The notes beneath the pieces are model-generated. The model saw only the letters and a program-made list of their open reading frames with translations. It was not told the DNA's origin and searched no databases. A DNA stretch of 64,000 nt from an uncultured Paracoccaceae bacterium (lineage in GTDB: Bacteria; Pseudomonadota; Alphaproteobacteria; Rhodobacterales; Rhodobacteraceae): contig CANKVU010000001.1 in assembly GCA_947487205.1 (NCBI GenBank), forward strand, positions 419,156-483,155, given 5' to 3'. Shown here in pieces: positions 37,431-46,013 of this stretch. Positions within the stretch are counted from its first letter, which is position 1, and each line of letters begins with the position of its first letter. The translations under genes and the position numbers were made by a program.

Positions 37431-38485
37431 CGATGGCGGTCGGGGCTGCAACGGTCGCGAGGGCCCGCGGCCTCTGGCTCGCGCCCCTGATCCTGGGGCT
37501 TGCCATCCTGGCGGGGACGGCGATCGGAGAGACGCGATTGCCCTTCGCCACCGTGCTGCGGACGCTGGCGAACCACCTCTGGGATGCGGGCTATCCGGTC
37601 GACGGGATCGAGGCGGGGATCATCTGGAGCTATCGCCTGCCCCGCGCCATCGTGGCGGCCTGCTGCGGGGCGGGACTGGCCCTGACCGGGGTGGTCCTCC
37701 AGGCGCTGCTGCGCAATCCGCTGGCCGACCCCTACCTCATGGGTCTTTCGGCCGGCGCCTCGACCGGGGCGGTCCTCGTGACGGTCGCGGGCGTGGGCGG
37801 CGGCGCGATCTCGATGTCGCTCGGCGCGCTGGCCGGGGCGCTCCTCGCCTTCGGATGCGTCGTGGCGCTCGCCCGTGCCGTCAGCGGCGGCGCGGGCGGC
37901 GGCCGCGCGACCCAGGCCGCGGCGGCGATCATCCTCGCCGGGATCGCCGGGTCGCAGATGTTCAACGCCCTGACGGCCTTCACCATCGCGCGCTCGGCCA
38001 ATGCGGAACAGGCGCGCGGCATCATGTTCTGGCTGATGGGCAACCTGTCCGGCATCCGGTGGGAGGACGTGGCCTCCTGTACCCTCGTCTCCCTCGTCGG
38101 GGTGGGCCTGTGCCTGTGGCACCGGCGCGGCCTCGACGCCTTCAGCTTCGGCGCCGACAGCGCCGCCTCCCTCGGCATCAACGTGCCCGCCCTGCGCGGA
38201 ACGCTCGTCACCGCCACGGCGATCATGGTCGGCGTGCTGGTCTCGAAGGTGGGCGCGATCGGCTTCGTCGGCCTGGTCGTGCCCCATGCCATGCGGTTCC
38301 TCGTCGGCACCCGCCACGACCGGCTGGTCCCGGCCTCGGCGCTGGCGGGGGCGGTGTTCCTGGTGGCCGCGGACGTGATCAGCCGCGTGATCGTGCCGGG
38401 GCAGGTTCTGCCCATCGGGGTGGTGACCGCGCTGGTGGGCGCGCCCGCCTTCGCGCTGATCCTGGTCAGGGGAGCGCGGCGATGA
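37427..38485 (+). CDS. btuC: BtuC-like FecCD-family permease
   Basis: The 352-residue permease has about ten helices, expected for the BtuC/FecCD family. Signature stretches: WSYRLPRAIVAACCGAGLALTGVVLQ (near 65), NPLADPYLMGLSAGASTGA (near 95), MFWLMGNLSG (near 200), GAIGFVGLVVPHAMR (near 280, the ATPase-docking region). The start is coupled to btuF, and its stop overlaps the ATPase start (ATGA at 38,482-38,485). Confidence 0.9.
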   Translation: MTMAVGAATVARARGLWLAPLILGLAILAGTAIGETRLPFATVLRTLANHLWDAGYPVDGIEAGIIWSYRLPRAIVAACCGAGLALTGVVLQALLRNPLADPYLMGLSAGASTGAVLVTVAGVGGGAISMSLGALAGALLAFGCVVALARAVSGGAGGGRATQAAAAIILAGIAGSQMFNALTAFTIARSANAEQARGIMFWLMGNLSGIRWEDVASCTLVSLVGVGLCLWHRRGLDAFSFGADSAASLGINVPALRGTLVTATAIMVGVLVSKVGAIGFVGLVVPHAMRFLVGTRHDRLVPASALAGAVFLVAADVISRVIVPGQVLPIGVVTALVGAPAFALILVRGARR

Positions 38486-39243
38486 GGGTGGATGTCCGCG
38501 ACCTCTGCGCCCGCATCCACCGCACGCCGATCCTGACCGATGTGTCGTTGTGCATCGAGGCGGGCGAGCTCTTCGGCCTCGTCGGTCCTAACGGGTCGGG
38601 CAAGTCGACCCTGATGCGGTGCTTCGCGGGGCTGCGACGCCCCTCCGCGGGCCGCATCCTGGCCGACGGCGCGGACCTGGCCCGGATGCCCGGCCGGGCC
38701 CGGGCGCGGCGCATCGCCCTGGTCGAGCAGCAGGCCGACACCACGGACCGTCTGACCGTCCGAGAGGCGGTGGAACTGGGGCGCGTGCCCTACCTCTCGC
38801 CCCTGCGGGGATGGGGCGCGGCGGACGCGGCGGCGGTGGCGGACGCTCTCGCGGCGGTGGAGATGACGGGCTTCGCCACGCGTCACTGGCACACCCTGTC
38901 GGGCGGCGAGCGGCAGCGCGTCCACATCGCCCGCGCGCTGGCGCAATCGCCGGACCTGCTGCTGCTGGACGAGCCCACGAACCATCTCGACATCCGCCAT
39001 CAGCTCTCGCTCATGGCGCTTGTGCGGGACCTGCCCGTCACCCGCGTCGTCGCGCTGCACGACCTGAACCAGGCGATGATCTGCGACCGGATCGGCGTCC
39101 TGCATCAGGGCCGGCTGGTCGCGGCGGCCCCCCCGGACGAGGTTCTGGACGAGGGCGTTCTCGCGCGGGTCTTCGGCGTCGCCGGAACGAGCCATCTCGA
39201 TCACGACGGATCGCGGCGCCTGTGCTTTTCCCATGCCCTGTGA
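38482..39243 (+). CDS. btuD: BtuD/FecE-type ABC ATPase
   Basis: The 253-residue ATPase has Walker A GPNGSGKST (near 36), signature LSGGERQR (near 137), Walker B LLLLDEPTNHLDI (near 157) and H-loop ALHDLNQA. This completes btuFCD under one riboswitch. After it, about 350 bases contain only debris. Confidence 0.9.
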   Translation: MRVDVRDLCARIHRTPILTDVSLCIEAGELFGLVGPNGSGKSTLMRCFAGLRRPSAGRILADGADLARMPGRARARRIALVEQQADTTDRLTVREAVELGRVPYLSPLRGWGAADAAAVADALAAVEMTGFATRHWHTLSGGERQRVHIARALAQSPDLLLLDEPTNHLDIRHQLSLMALVRDLPVTRVVALHDLNQAMICDRIGVLHQGRLVAAAPPDEVLDEGVLARVFGVAGTSHLDHDGSRRLCFSHAL

Positions 39244-39499
39244 CGACCGGTCCGATGCGATGGCACCTCCGGCCGGCATTGGGATCGACGGGGACTGACA
39301 GGCCACCCTCCCCCGTCGCGGGACCGGGCCGCGGGCGTCGGGCCGCCGTCCCGCCATGGTCCCGCCCGCGCCGGTCGCGGGCCGGTCCCGCGCCGGGCGG
39401 GCGTCGGGCGCGCGCCGGGACGGGCCGCGCGCGCTCGGCCGGGGAGAAATCAACGATGGTGGTCGCATCCTGCCCGCTTTCCGATCGCGGGGAAGCCGG

Positions 39500-39597
39500 T
39501 GGGACGGAGCGGGGGCCGGGCCGCGAGGATGCCGCGCGGTGGCGGCGTATGGCGCGGCGGGAAGGGCGCCGGCGATCAGGGTGCGCGCGATCGTCAT
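39500..39597 (-). pseudogene. Orphan ribosome site and signal peptide of a lost gene
   Basis: On the minus strand AAAGGAG sits 6 bases before ATG 39,597, followed by a convincing export signal (MTIARTLIAGALPAAPYAA). After that the frame becomes Arg/Pro-rich noise running antisense to btuD. The short exported protein normally found beside this histidine-kinase type (a PepSY protein) could be the source, but nothing proves it. The remainder of 39,244-39,600 shows no recognisable gene. Confidence 0.4.
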
Positions 39598-39639
39598 GTC
39601 GATCTCCTTTCGGGGATGGATCGTGGGGGTGGCGGGACG

Positions 39640-40205
39640 GAGCCGGACCTATCGCCCCGGACCCGAACGGAGCCGCAACATCGCGTCGAGCATCGCCCGG
39701 CGCATGGATCGCCTGATCGGCTATCACCTGCGCGGGGCGCGCGAAGCTGCTCGGCGCGCGCACGCCCGTGGTGGAGGTCGCCGAGGATATCGTCACCGTC
39801 CTGCGCGGCGCCGCCCGGGAGCGGCGCATCGCGATCGGCGTCGACTGTCCCGAAGACCTGGCCTTCGCGGGCGACCGGGAGGATCTGCAGGAGATCCTGG
39901 GCAACCTCGTCGAGGACGCCGTCGCCTGGGCGCGCAGGCGGGTGGACATCGTCGCGAGGGCGGCGGGGCGCATGGTGGTCGTCACGGTGTCGGATGACGG
40001 GCCGGGCATTCCCGAGGAGGGCCGCGCCCGTGTCCTGTCCCGCGGCGCCCGGCGCGACGAGACCGCCGACGGCACCGGGCTCGGCCTCGGGATCGTCGCC
40101 GATCTCGTGGCGCCGAATGCCGGGGCGTCCGTGGGCCTGCCGCCGGGCACCGGCGCCGTGAGCCCGGGCAGCGGACCGGAGACGCGGACGCATCCGCCCG
40201 AATGA
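39640..40205 (+). pseudogene. Sensor histidine kinase, C-terminal remnant
   Basis: The intact part is the HATPase domain: VVEVAEDIVTVLRGAA, FAGDREDLQEILGNLVEDAV (N box), VSDDGPGIPEEGR (G1) and ADGTGLGLGIVADLV (G2). Upstream, RRMDRLIGYHLRGARE lies in another frame, showing a frameshift near 39,750. The His-containing dimerisation box, sensor and membrane parts are missing. No response regulator gene is adjacent. It resembles PhoQ-like kinases. Confidence 0.8.
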
Positions 40206-40317
40206 CGGCAGGCGGCGCATGAGCGACCTTGGGATACCGCGTCGCAGCGCCGCGCGGGCGCGTCTCGGGACGGTCCGGGCCGGGCCGCCGCCGATCGCCG
40301 TCCCCCTGGACGGTCGA

Positions 40318-41427
40318 TCAGGATCGGTGGACGCGGCGAAGGAGGACGATCCGCAGGGCCTCGGAGGCCGTTCCCATCGCCAGGCCCCAGAACGGATCCC
40401 ACAGCACGGCGGCCGCCGCGGTGGCGGCGATGACCGGGCGGCAGGACGGCTTGCAGTCGATCAGCCGGCGGGACCAGGTGAGCTGCCCCGCGGCGAAGAA
40501 AAGGAGGGCGCCGAGCGCCGGTGCCGTGACCGTCGCGAGAACGGCCGCGCCGCCGCCCTGCGGCAAGGCGGCGAGGGCCAGGAACGCCATGCCCAGCATC
40601 AGGGGCGCGCCGCCGCTCCTCGCGCCGAACCCGTGATGCGCGGCGAGGCCGCCGGCGCCGTGGCATATGGGCAAGGCCCCCAGCGGCGCGAGGGCGAGAT
40701 TGAAGGCCCCGCTGGTGAGCGACAGACGCCGCGGGGTGACGTGCCGCGCCCGCGCGCCGTAGCAGTCGCCGGCCACGAGCGAGGTCAGGACGACGGCATT
40801 GGTGAGCGTCAGCGCCAGTTGCGGCAGGGCGAGGTCCCCGACCGCCAGGCGCAGGTCGAGCGGCCCGCCCGCCGCCGCGTCGCCTCCGGCCGGGACCGTG
40901 CCGGATCCCGTGGCCAGGCCGTGGATCCCCGCGAGCACAACGACGATCAGCGCCGCGGGCAGGCGGGTGAGATGGAGCAGCCCCAGGAGCAGCGCGCCTG
41001 AAAGGACCGCCAGTGCTGGCGCCCCCGCCATCAGATCCAGGGCCATGACCGCAAGCGCGATCCCGAGGCCGAGTTGCAGGCCCGCCAGAACGGAGTGCGG
41101 AACGAGCCGCCCGATGCGGTCGATCCACCCGGTCGTGCCAAGGATGACCAGCACAAGACCGACCATCACGCTGCTCGCGGCGAGGGTCGCCGGCGTGACC
41201 TCGGTCACGAGCAGGACCGCGACGATCGCCTTCATCGGCTGGACCGGGACCGGCAGGCGATAGATCAGCGCCGTGGCGCAATAGGCCAGACCGAACCCCG
41301 CCAGAACGGGCGTCGCGGCGAGGCCCCCGACCGCCAGAGCGCCCAGCAGGAGCGGCAGGAGCGTGCCGAGATCCCCCAAGGCTCCGCTCGCCTCTCGCAG
41401 GTCGAACTCGAAGTCACCGCTCCGCAT
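40318..41427 (-). CDS. MOT1-family molybdate (sulfate-type) transporter
   Basis: The 369-residue membrane protein has about ten to eleven helices. The N-terminus FDLREASGALGDLGTLLPLLLGAL and the motif PVPVQPMKAIVAVLL near residue 60 are those of MOT1 transporters (PF16983), first described for molybdate uptake in algae and plants. A second conserved region is AAHHGFGARSGGAPL near residue 265. It is divergent from the mop gene, which codes a molybdate-binding protein, so molybdate is the likely substrate. A GGGAGG ribosome site precedes ATG 41,427. Confidence 0.85.
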   Translation of the reverse strand: MRSGDFEFDLREASGALGDLGTLLPLLLGALAVGGLAATPVLAGFGLAYCATALIYRLPVPVQPMKAIVAVLLVTEVTPATLAASSVMVGLVLVILGTTGWIDRIGRLVPHSVLAGLQLGLGIALAVMALDLMAGAPALAVLSGALLLGLLHLTRLPAALIVVVLAGIHGLATGSGTVPAGGDAAAGGPLDLRLAVGDLALPQLALTLTNAVVLTSLVAGDCYGARARHVTPRRLSLTSGAFNLALAPLGALPICHGAGGLAAHHGFGARSGGAPLMLGMAFLALAALPQGGGAAVLATVTAPALGALLFFAAGQLTWSRRLIDCKPSCRPVIAATAAAAVLWDPFWGLAMGTASEALRIVLLRRVHRS

Positions 41428-41547
41428 GGCACCTCCCGCACTAGGATGACATGATAGCGGACGGGGAGGCGAGGCGGTTTCGCGGGAGCCACCCCTCTCG
41501 GGGCGAACCGGACCCGTCAGATCCGAAACGGCACGAAGGAGAGACAG

Positions 41548-41757
41548 ATGAAACTCAGCGCGCGCAACCGGCTGAAGGGCAAGGTCACCGGCATCGAGAA
41601 AGGCGCGGTGAACAGCACCGTCCGGATCGATGTCGGCGGTGGAACGGAGGTCACCGCGATGATCACCAACGCGGCGGTCTCGGAGCTCGGGCTGGCCGAG
41701 GGATCGGACGCCTACGCGGTGATCAAGGCGTCCGATGTCCTGGTCGGCGTCGAGTGA
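41548..41757 (+). CDS. mop: Mop molbindin (TOBE domain)
   Basis: The 69-residue protein is a single Mop/TOBE domain: LSARNRLKGKVTGIEKGAVN at the start, VTAMITNAAVSELGL, then AYAVIKASDVLVGVE. Molbindins form hexamers that store or buffer molybdate/tungstate in the cytoplasm. Ribosome site AAGGAGAG is 6 bases from the ATG. It is divergent from the MOT1 gene with 120 bases between, and its 3' end overlaps a decayed ATPase on the other strand. Confidence 0.94.
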   Translation: MKLSARNRLKGKVTGIEKGAVNSTVRIDVGGGTEVTAMITNAAVSELGLAEGSDAYAVIKASDVLVGVE

Positions 41758-41957
41758 GGCCCGGGCGACGGCAGGCAGACGCGGCGGCCGGACGCGGTGC
41801 GCTCGACCGTGATCGGCATGCCATGGACCGCGCTCAGCGCCGTGTCGGTCGGCGCCGCGTCGGCGGTGCCGCGGCGGAAGATGCTGCCGTCCTTCATCAG
41901 CCGCACCCGCGCGTCGCGGGCTAAGGCCTGGTCGGGGTCGTGCATGGACAGGATCCC
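41712..41957 (-). pseudogene. FecE-type ABC ATPase, C-terminal stub
   Basis: Only the last ~75 residues remain: ILSMHDPDQALARDARVRLM (H-loop His in SMHDPD), GSIFRRGTAD, and the family's end LSAVHGMPITVERTASGRRVCLP. Walker A, signature and Walker B are gone. It is fused at about 41,957 to the truncated permease upstream, so one deletion removed the end of the permease and most of this ATPase. Confidence 0.82.
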
Positions 41958-42819
41958 GCCCTGGCCGAGACCGGCAGGAGCCGCCCGAAGCCCGGCCCGA
42001 CCAGCATCCGCGCGATATGCGGGATGACGAGGCCCACCCGGCCCACGACGCCGGCGATGGCCGTGACGCTCGCGGTGACGAGCGTCGCCGCGGCCATCGC
42101 CAGGACCCGCCTGCGCCCGGCCTCGTCGCCGAGCGCGCGGGCCTCCTCGCCGCCGAGCGAGAGCACGTTGACCTGCCAGCGCAGCAGCACCAGCGGCACG
42201 AGGCCCAGGCCCACCGCGGGCAGTGCCGGGGCGATGTCCGCCGCCGTTGCCGAGGCGCGCGAGCCCAACAGCCAGAAGGTGATCGCCGGCAGCTGGTCGT
42301 AGGGGTCCGCCAGCACCTTCAGGAGCGAGGGCGCCGATGACGACGCCGGTCAAGACCAGTGACAGCGTGCGGTCGGTGTTCCGCACGGCCGAGGCGATCA
42401 CCCTGACCAACGCCACCGCGCCCAGTCCGCCGGCGAAGGCCGCCGCCTGGATCCTGACGACGGGCCACGACAGGAAGATGCCGACCACCGTGCCCAAGCC
42501 CGCACCCGCGGAGACGCCGAGGATGTCGGGCGAGACCAGCGGGTTGCGGAACAGCGCTCGGTAGTTCGCCCCGGCCGCGGCCAGCGCGGCGCCGACGAGG
42601 ATCGCCGCGCCGATCCGCGGCAGGCGAATGTTCCACACGACGATCCGCGCCTGGGGCGTCTCCCCGGCCGAGGAGGGCGTGGAGCGTCTCGACGGGCCCC
42701 AGGCCGTCGGGGCCGGTCACCCGCGCGCCGGCGGCGAGCGCCGCGAGACCGCGGCAGAGCCGGGCGGCCGGGGTCGGGCGCGGCAAGCCGCGGCGGACGG
42801 CGGCGGTAGTCTCGGTCAT
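41945..42819 (-). pseudogene. FecCD-type permease, broken
   Basis: Three frames carry pieces of one permease. The first is a start at ATG 42,819 (MTETTAAVRRGL, ending VETLHALLGRGDAPGAD). The second runs from near 42,640 (WNIRLPRIGAAILVGAALAA, NPLVSPDILGVSAGAGLG, LVLTGVVIGAL). The third runs from near 42,330 (LADPYDQLPAITFWLLGS, GRVGLVIPHIARMLVGPGFG). Short deletions separate them, the first helix is missing, and the C-terminus ends abruptly at LLPVSA where ATPase text begins. The family includes MolB and iron/cobalamin permeases. Confidence 0.85.
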
Positions 42820-42877
42820 GCATTGAGCCCTCTTCGCGGCCGATGCGCCCACGCCCCGGCTGACCCGCCAAGCCACA

Positions 42878-43851
42878 TCAGGAGAGCGGCCGTCCTTCAG
42901 CCCATTCCAGCAGCCTGTCGAGGTCCTCCTCCGAGAGGTCTACCTGATACCAGGTCTGGTAGAAGTCCCGCGCATCCTCCCGCGGGTCGCCCTCCCACCG
43001 CTCAGGGTAGAAGCGTCCGGCCATCCTCGCGAGACCCATCATCCGGTTCGGCGACGGCGGCCGGTCGACCCACCCGAACGGCGCCGTCGGCGAGAGGTAG
43101 ACGCGGCCCTTCCGCACCGCCTCGATCTGCCCCCAGAGCGGGTCGTCCCGCACCCGCTCGAAGAAGGTGCGGTCCCAGGTGACGATGACTTCCGGGGCCG
43201 CCACGATCACCTGCTCGGGCGAGACCCTGAACCAGTCCCCGCGTCGTGCCGCCGTCATCGGCCACGTTCCCGCCGCCCGCGGGCGAGGCAGGTGCGCGGC
43301 CGCGCCTCCTCGGGCACCTCGGCGAGGATGGCGTCGATGCGGTCGAAGGTCTCCTCCACGTCCCGCGCCAGCGCTTCGCCGCGCTCCGGCGTGCCGAGCA
43401 CCTCGCCGACCAGCCGAAGCGCCCCGGGCGTGGTCTCGAACCGGCCGTCGATCAGGATGTGGGGAATTTCCGTCTGTGCCTGCACGCGGTCGGCGAGATC
43501 GACATGGGTGTCGCGGATCGAGCCGAAGTCGATGATGAGGTCGGGCGCGATCTGCAGCACCCTCTCGAGGTTGGCCTCGCCGCCGCGCCCCGTCAGCCGC
43601 CCTGTCTCCGGCAGGTCGCGATACGGCTCGGCGATATAGGCCTCCTCCTCGGGGTAGAGCGCGCGCGGCCAGCCAGTCAGCGCCTCTGGCTTCATCACGC
43701 AGACGAGAACAGAGGCGGGCGGCCCGGCGGCGAAGACGGTTTCCACCTCGTCCGGCCCCTCGACGACGCGGCCAGCGCTGTCTGTAACCGTGCGCGCCCA
43801 AGCGGGCGCGGCGAAGGTCAGGACGAGGGCCGGGGCAAAGCGCAGCGTCAC
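42878..43851 (-). pseudogene. FecB/MolA-like ABC binding protein, broken
   Basis: Begins with GTG 43,849-43,851, overlapping the ModA-like stop, and a signal peptide (LRFAPALVLTFAAPAWA). The first frame runs to near 43,255 (DLIIDFGSIRDTHVDLADRV, ETTPGALRLVGEVLG, ending RPRTCLARG). The second half lies in another frame (FRVSPEQVIVAAPEVIVTWD, DPLWGQIEAVRKGRVYL, ending LDRLLEWAEGRPLS). About 30 residues are missing at the break. Class III binding proteins of this kind carry molybdate or iron chelates; molybdate is suggested by neighbours. Confidence 0.85.
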
Positions 43852-44621
43852 GTCTCCTCCGGCAGTCCGGGCGCCTCGAAACCGTGGCTCGCGAGCGTCG
43901 CCTGCCCGTCCGGCGACAGGATGTGGAGCGCCAGGCGCCACGCTTCCGGCGGGGCGCCGTCGACGACGATGAGCCCGCTATCGGCGCCGACGGACAGCTC
44001 GGACGGGATGGGGACGATCTGCAGATCCTCGACCTCGCGCCGGGCCAGGACGGCATTGGTGCAACAGGTCAGGAACAGGTCGGCCCGATCCTCTCCCATG
44101 ACCCAGCCATAGGTGTTGCGCCCCGCTGGCGGCGACGGGCTGTCGGGCCCGCCGGTGAGCCGCAGGGCCTTCGCCTTCAGGGCCTCCGCCGCGCCGGCGC
44201 GGATCCCCTCCGCCCGGTCGAAGAGCTGCCAGGCATAATCGCCGGAGGGATCGGCTCCGGGCGTCGATGTGCCGAGCCGGATCCCTTCGGCGAGCATCGT
44301 GTCGGGAAGGGTCGCGCTCGTCACCTCCATCTCGGGCTGCGCCAGGGCGCAGAGCCGGTTCCGTGCGAAGAGGGCGACCGGCCCGCCCCGCCCCGCCGCC
44401 TGGAGGGTTCGCGGATGGCGCATGCTGGCGGAGGCGAAGACATGCGCCGTCTCGCCCCCCTCGATCCGCTCGCGCATCAGGCCGGACGGTCCGAAGGACG
44501 GCGACACCTCCCCGAGCGCCGTCCGCAGGCTGCCGGCCGCGTGGAGCGAAACCAGGTCGGCGTCAGCCACGAGCGGCGCCGCGGCGAGCGCGGCGACGGT
44601 CGTCCAGCGGGCAAGCTTCAA
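43848..44621 (-). CDS. ModA-like molybdate/oxyanion binding protein, possibly shortened
   Basis: The 257-residue exported protein resembles ModA-like solute binders (VSLHAAGSLRTAL, SFGPSGLMRERIEGGETAHVFASASM, LGTSTPGADPSGDYAW, ending SPDGQATLASHGFEAPGL). The frame is open, with a TTG start (44,619-44,621) 8 bases after the trmO stop. About 15-20 residues that normally lie between the first helix and SFGPSG appear missing (GEVSPSFGPSG), and single changes such as LTCCTNA for LTYCTNA suggest drift. It might still fold. Coupled to the broken FecB-like gene. Confidence 0.7.
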   Translation of the reverse strand: MKLARWTTVAALAAAPLVADADLVSLHAAGSLRTALGEVSPSFGPSGLMRERIEGGETAHVFASASMRHPRTLQAAGRGGPVALFARNRLCALAQPEMEVTSATLPDTMLAEGIRLGTSTPGADPSGDYAWQLFDRAEGIRAGAAEALKAKALRLTGGPDSPSPPAGRNTYGWVMGEDRADLFLTCCTNAVLARREVEDLQIVPIPSELSVGADSGLIVVDGAPPEAWRLALHILSPDGQATLASHGFEAPGLPEET

Positions 44622-44629
44622 CGTGCAAC

Positions 44630-45118
44630 CTACGCGATCTCGTCCGCACCCTTTGGCGGTGCCTTCGGGCTGTAGGCGCAACGGTCGGGCTTGATGTCGA
44701 GGAGCGGGGTCCCGTCGAGGCAGTCGAGGCCCCGCACCACCAGCACCGGTCCCTCGATCCGGACCAGTCGCACCATCGCCGTGCCGATCGGGTTCGGCCG
44801 CACCGGCGAGCGCAGCGCGAAGGTGCCATAGGTCCGGTCGTCATGCCGCGGGGTCTGGCGCACGAGGTCGCGGCGGGATCGGTCGAGCCAGTAGAGGATC
44901 TCCAGCGTCTCGAATTCGCCCAACCCGTCGAGCGCCGGCACCCAAGGCGCGAATACCTCGATGCGGCAATCCGGGCCGTCCTGCCGCCCCTGCCGCGGAC
45001 ACGCCTCGCGATCCGTCCACGGCGTATGGAGGCGTCCGACGAAGCGCAGACCGGCATCGTCGAGGGGCTCGACGCCGATCGCGAGCTCACCCGGTCGGAG
45101 GTCCCGATCCTCGCCCAT
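44630..45118 (-). CDS. trmO: TrmO-family tRNA (t6A37) methyltransferase, UPF0066
   Basis: The 162-residue protein has the TsaA/TrmO fold: FVGRLHTPW near the N-terminus, LGEFETLEILYWLDRSRRDL, RTYGTFALRSPVRPNPIGTAMVRLV (the SAM-binding hallmark SPxRPNPIG) and GLDCLDGTPLLDIKP. TrmO N6-methylates t6A37 in tRNA. Homologues often sit beside molybdate uptake genes, as here, for unclear reasons. ATG 45,118 fits the family start; the frame is open further upstream. First gene of a leftward group with the ModA- and FecBCD-like genes. Confidence 0.88.
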   Translation of the reverse strand: MGEDRDLRPGELAIGVEPLDDAGLRFVGRLHTPWTDREACPRQGRQDGPDCRIEVFAPWVPALDGLGEFETLEILYWLDRSRRDLVRQTPRHDDRTYGTFALRSPVRPNPIGTAMVRLVRIEGPVLVVRGLDCLDGTPLLDIKPDRCAYSPKAPPKGADEIA

Positions 45119-45305
45119 CTCCGCCACCTCCGCAGGTTCCGCCACAGGTCCGGAAATTATGCATGTCCTCGCAACAGATTCCATTCCCATCCCGCGGCCA
45201 TGGCGGCATGGACCCTTCGAAAATCCGCTTGCGGCTTGCCGAGGCGCGCCGGGCTCCTTTATCGTGATGCATGTTTTACGGCGTGATGATTCGCGGGGGC
45301 ATGAA

Positions 45306-46013
45306 ATGCAGGACATGGGAGAAGCCCTGCAGCTCGCCCTGGCGCTCGTTCTGTCGGGCGATCCGGACCTGCTCGAGATCGTCGGCCTTTCGCTGCAGGT
45401 CAGCCTGACGGCCACGGCCGTCGCCCTGCTCCTGGGGCTGCCGATCGGGGCCTTGCTGGCGATCACGCGGTTCCGCGGTCGCGATGCGGTCCTGGTGGTG
45501 GTCAACGCGTTGATGGGCCTGCCGCCGGTGGTCGTCGGCCTGCTCGTCTACCTGCATCTGTCGCGGGCCGGACCGCTCGGCTTCCTCGGCCTGCTCTACA
45601 CGCCGACCGCGATGGTGATCGCCCAGACCATCCTGATCACGCCGATCGTCACCGCCCTGTCGCGCCAGGTGCTCGAGGACCTGCATGCCGAATACGACGA
45701 GCAGTTCCGCTCGCTCTGCCTGAGCCGGATCGAGACGATCCGGGCGCTGCTCTGGGACGGGCGCTATGCGCTCCTGACCGTGGCGCTGGCGGGCTTCGGC
45801 CGCGCGGTGGCCGAGGTCGGCGCGGTGATCGTGGTGGGCGGCAACATCGACCACCTGACGCGGGTCATGACCACGGCCATCGCGCTCGAAACCGCGAAGG
45901 GCGATCTGGCGCTGGCGCTCGGGCTGGGATTGATCCTCATGGCGATCGCGCTCGGGGTGAATGCGATGGTGCAGGCGGTGAGATTGACGGCCACGCGGGC
46001 CGCCCATGCGTGA
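45306..46013 (+). CDS. tupB: TupB, tungstate ABC transporter permease
   Basis: The 235-residue permease has five to six helices and a TupB/ModB-type organisation (LSLQVSLTATAVALLLGLPIGALLA, GLPPVVVGLLVYLHLSRAGPLG, AEVGAVIVVGGNIDHLTRVMTTAI). It starts at ATG 45,306 and overlaps tupC by 8 bases. The 187-base gap to trmO, read in the other direction, holds two copies of CGTGATG near 45,264 and 45,281 but no recognised molybdate box. Confidence 0.88.
   Translation: MQDMGEALQLALALVLSGDPDLLEIVGLSLQVSLTATAVALLLGLPIGALLAITRFRGRDAVLVVVNALMGLPPVVVGLLVYLHLSRAGPLGFLGLLYTPTAMVIAQTILITPIVTALSRQVLEDLHAEYDEQFRSLCLSRIETIRALLWDGRYALLTVALAGFGRAVAEVGAVIVVGGNIDHLTRVMTTAIALETAKGDLALALGLGLILMAIALGVNAMVQAVRLTATRAAHA

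Noticed and set aside
45264..45290. CGTGATG repeats before tupB as a molybdate (ModE) box
   Set aside because: They do not form the AT-rich inverted repeat of known ModE/Mop boxes; spacing and symmetry are not convincing.
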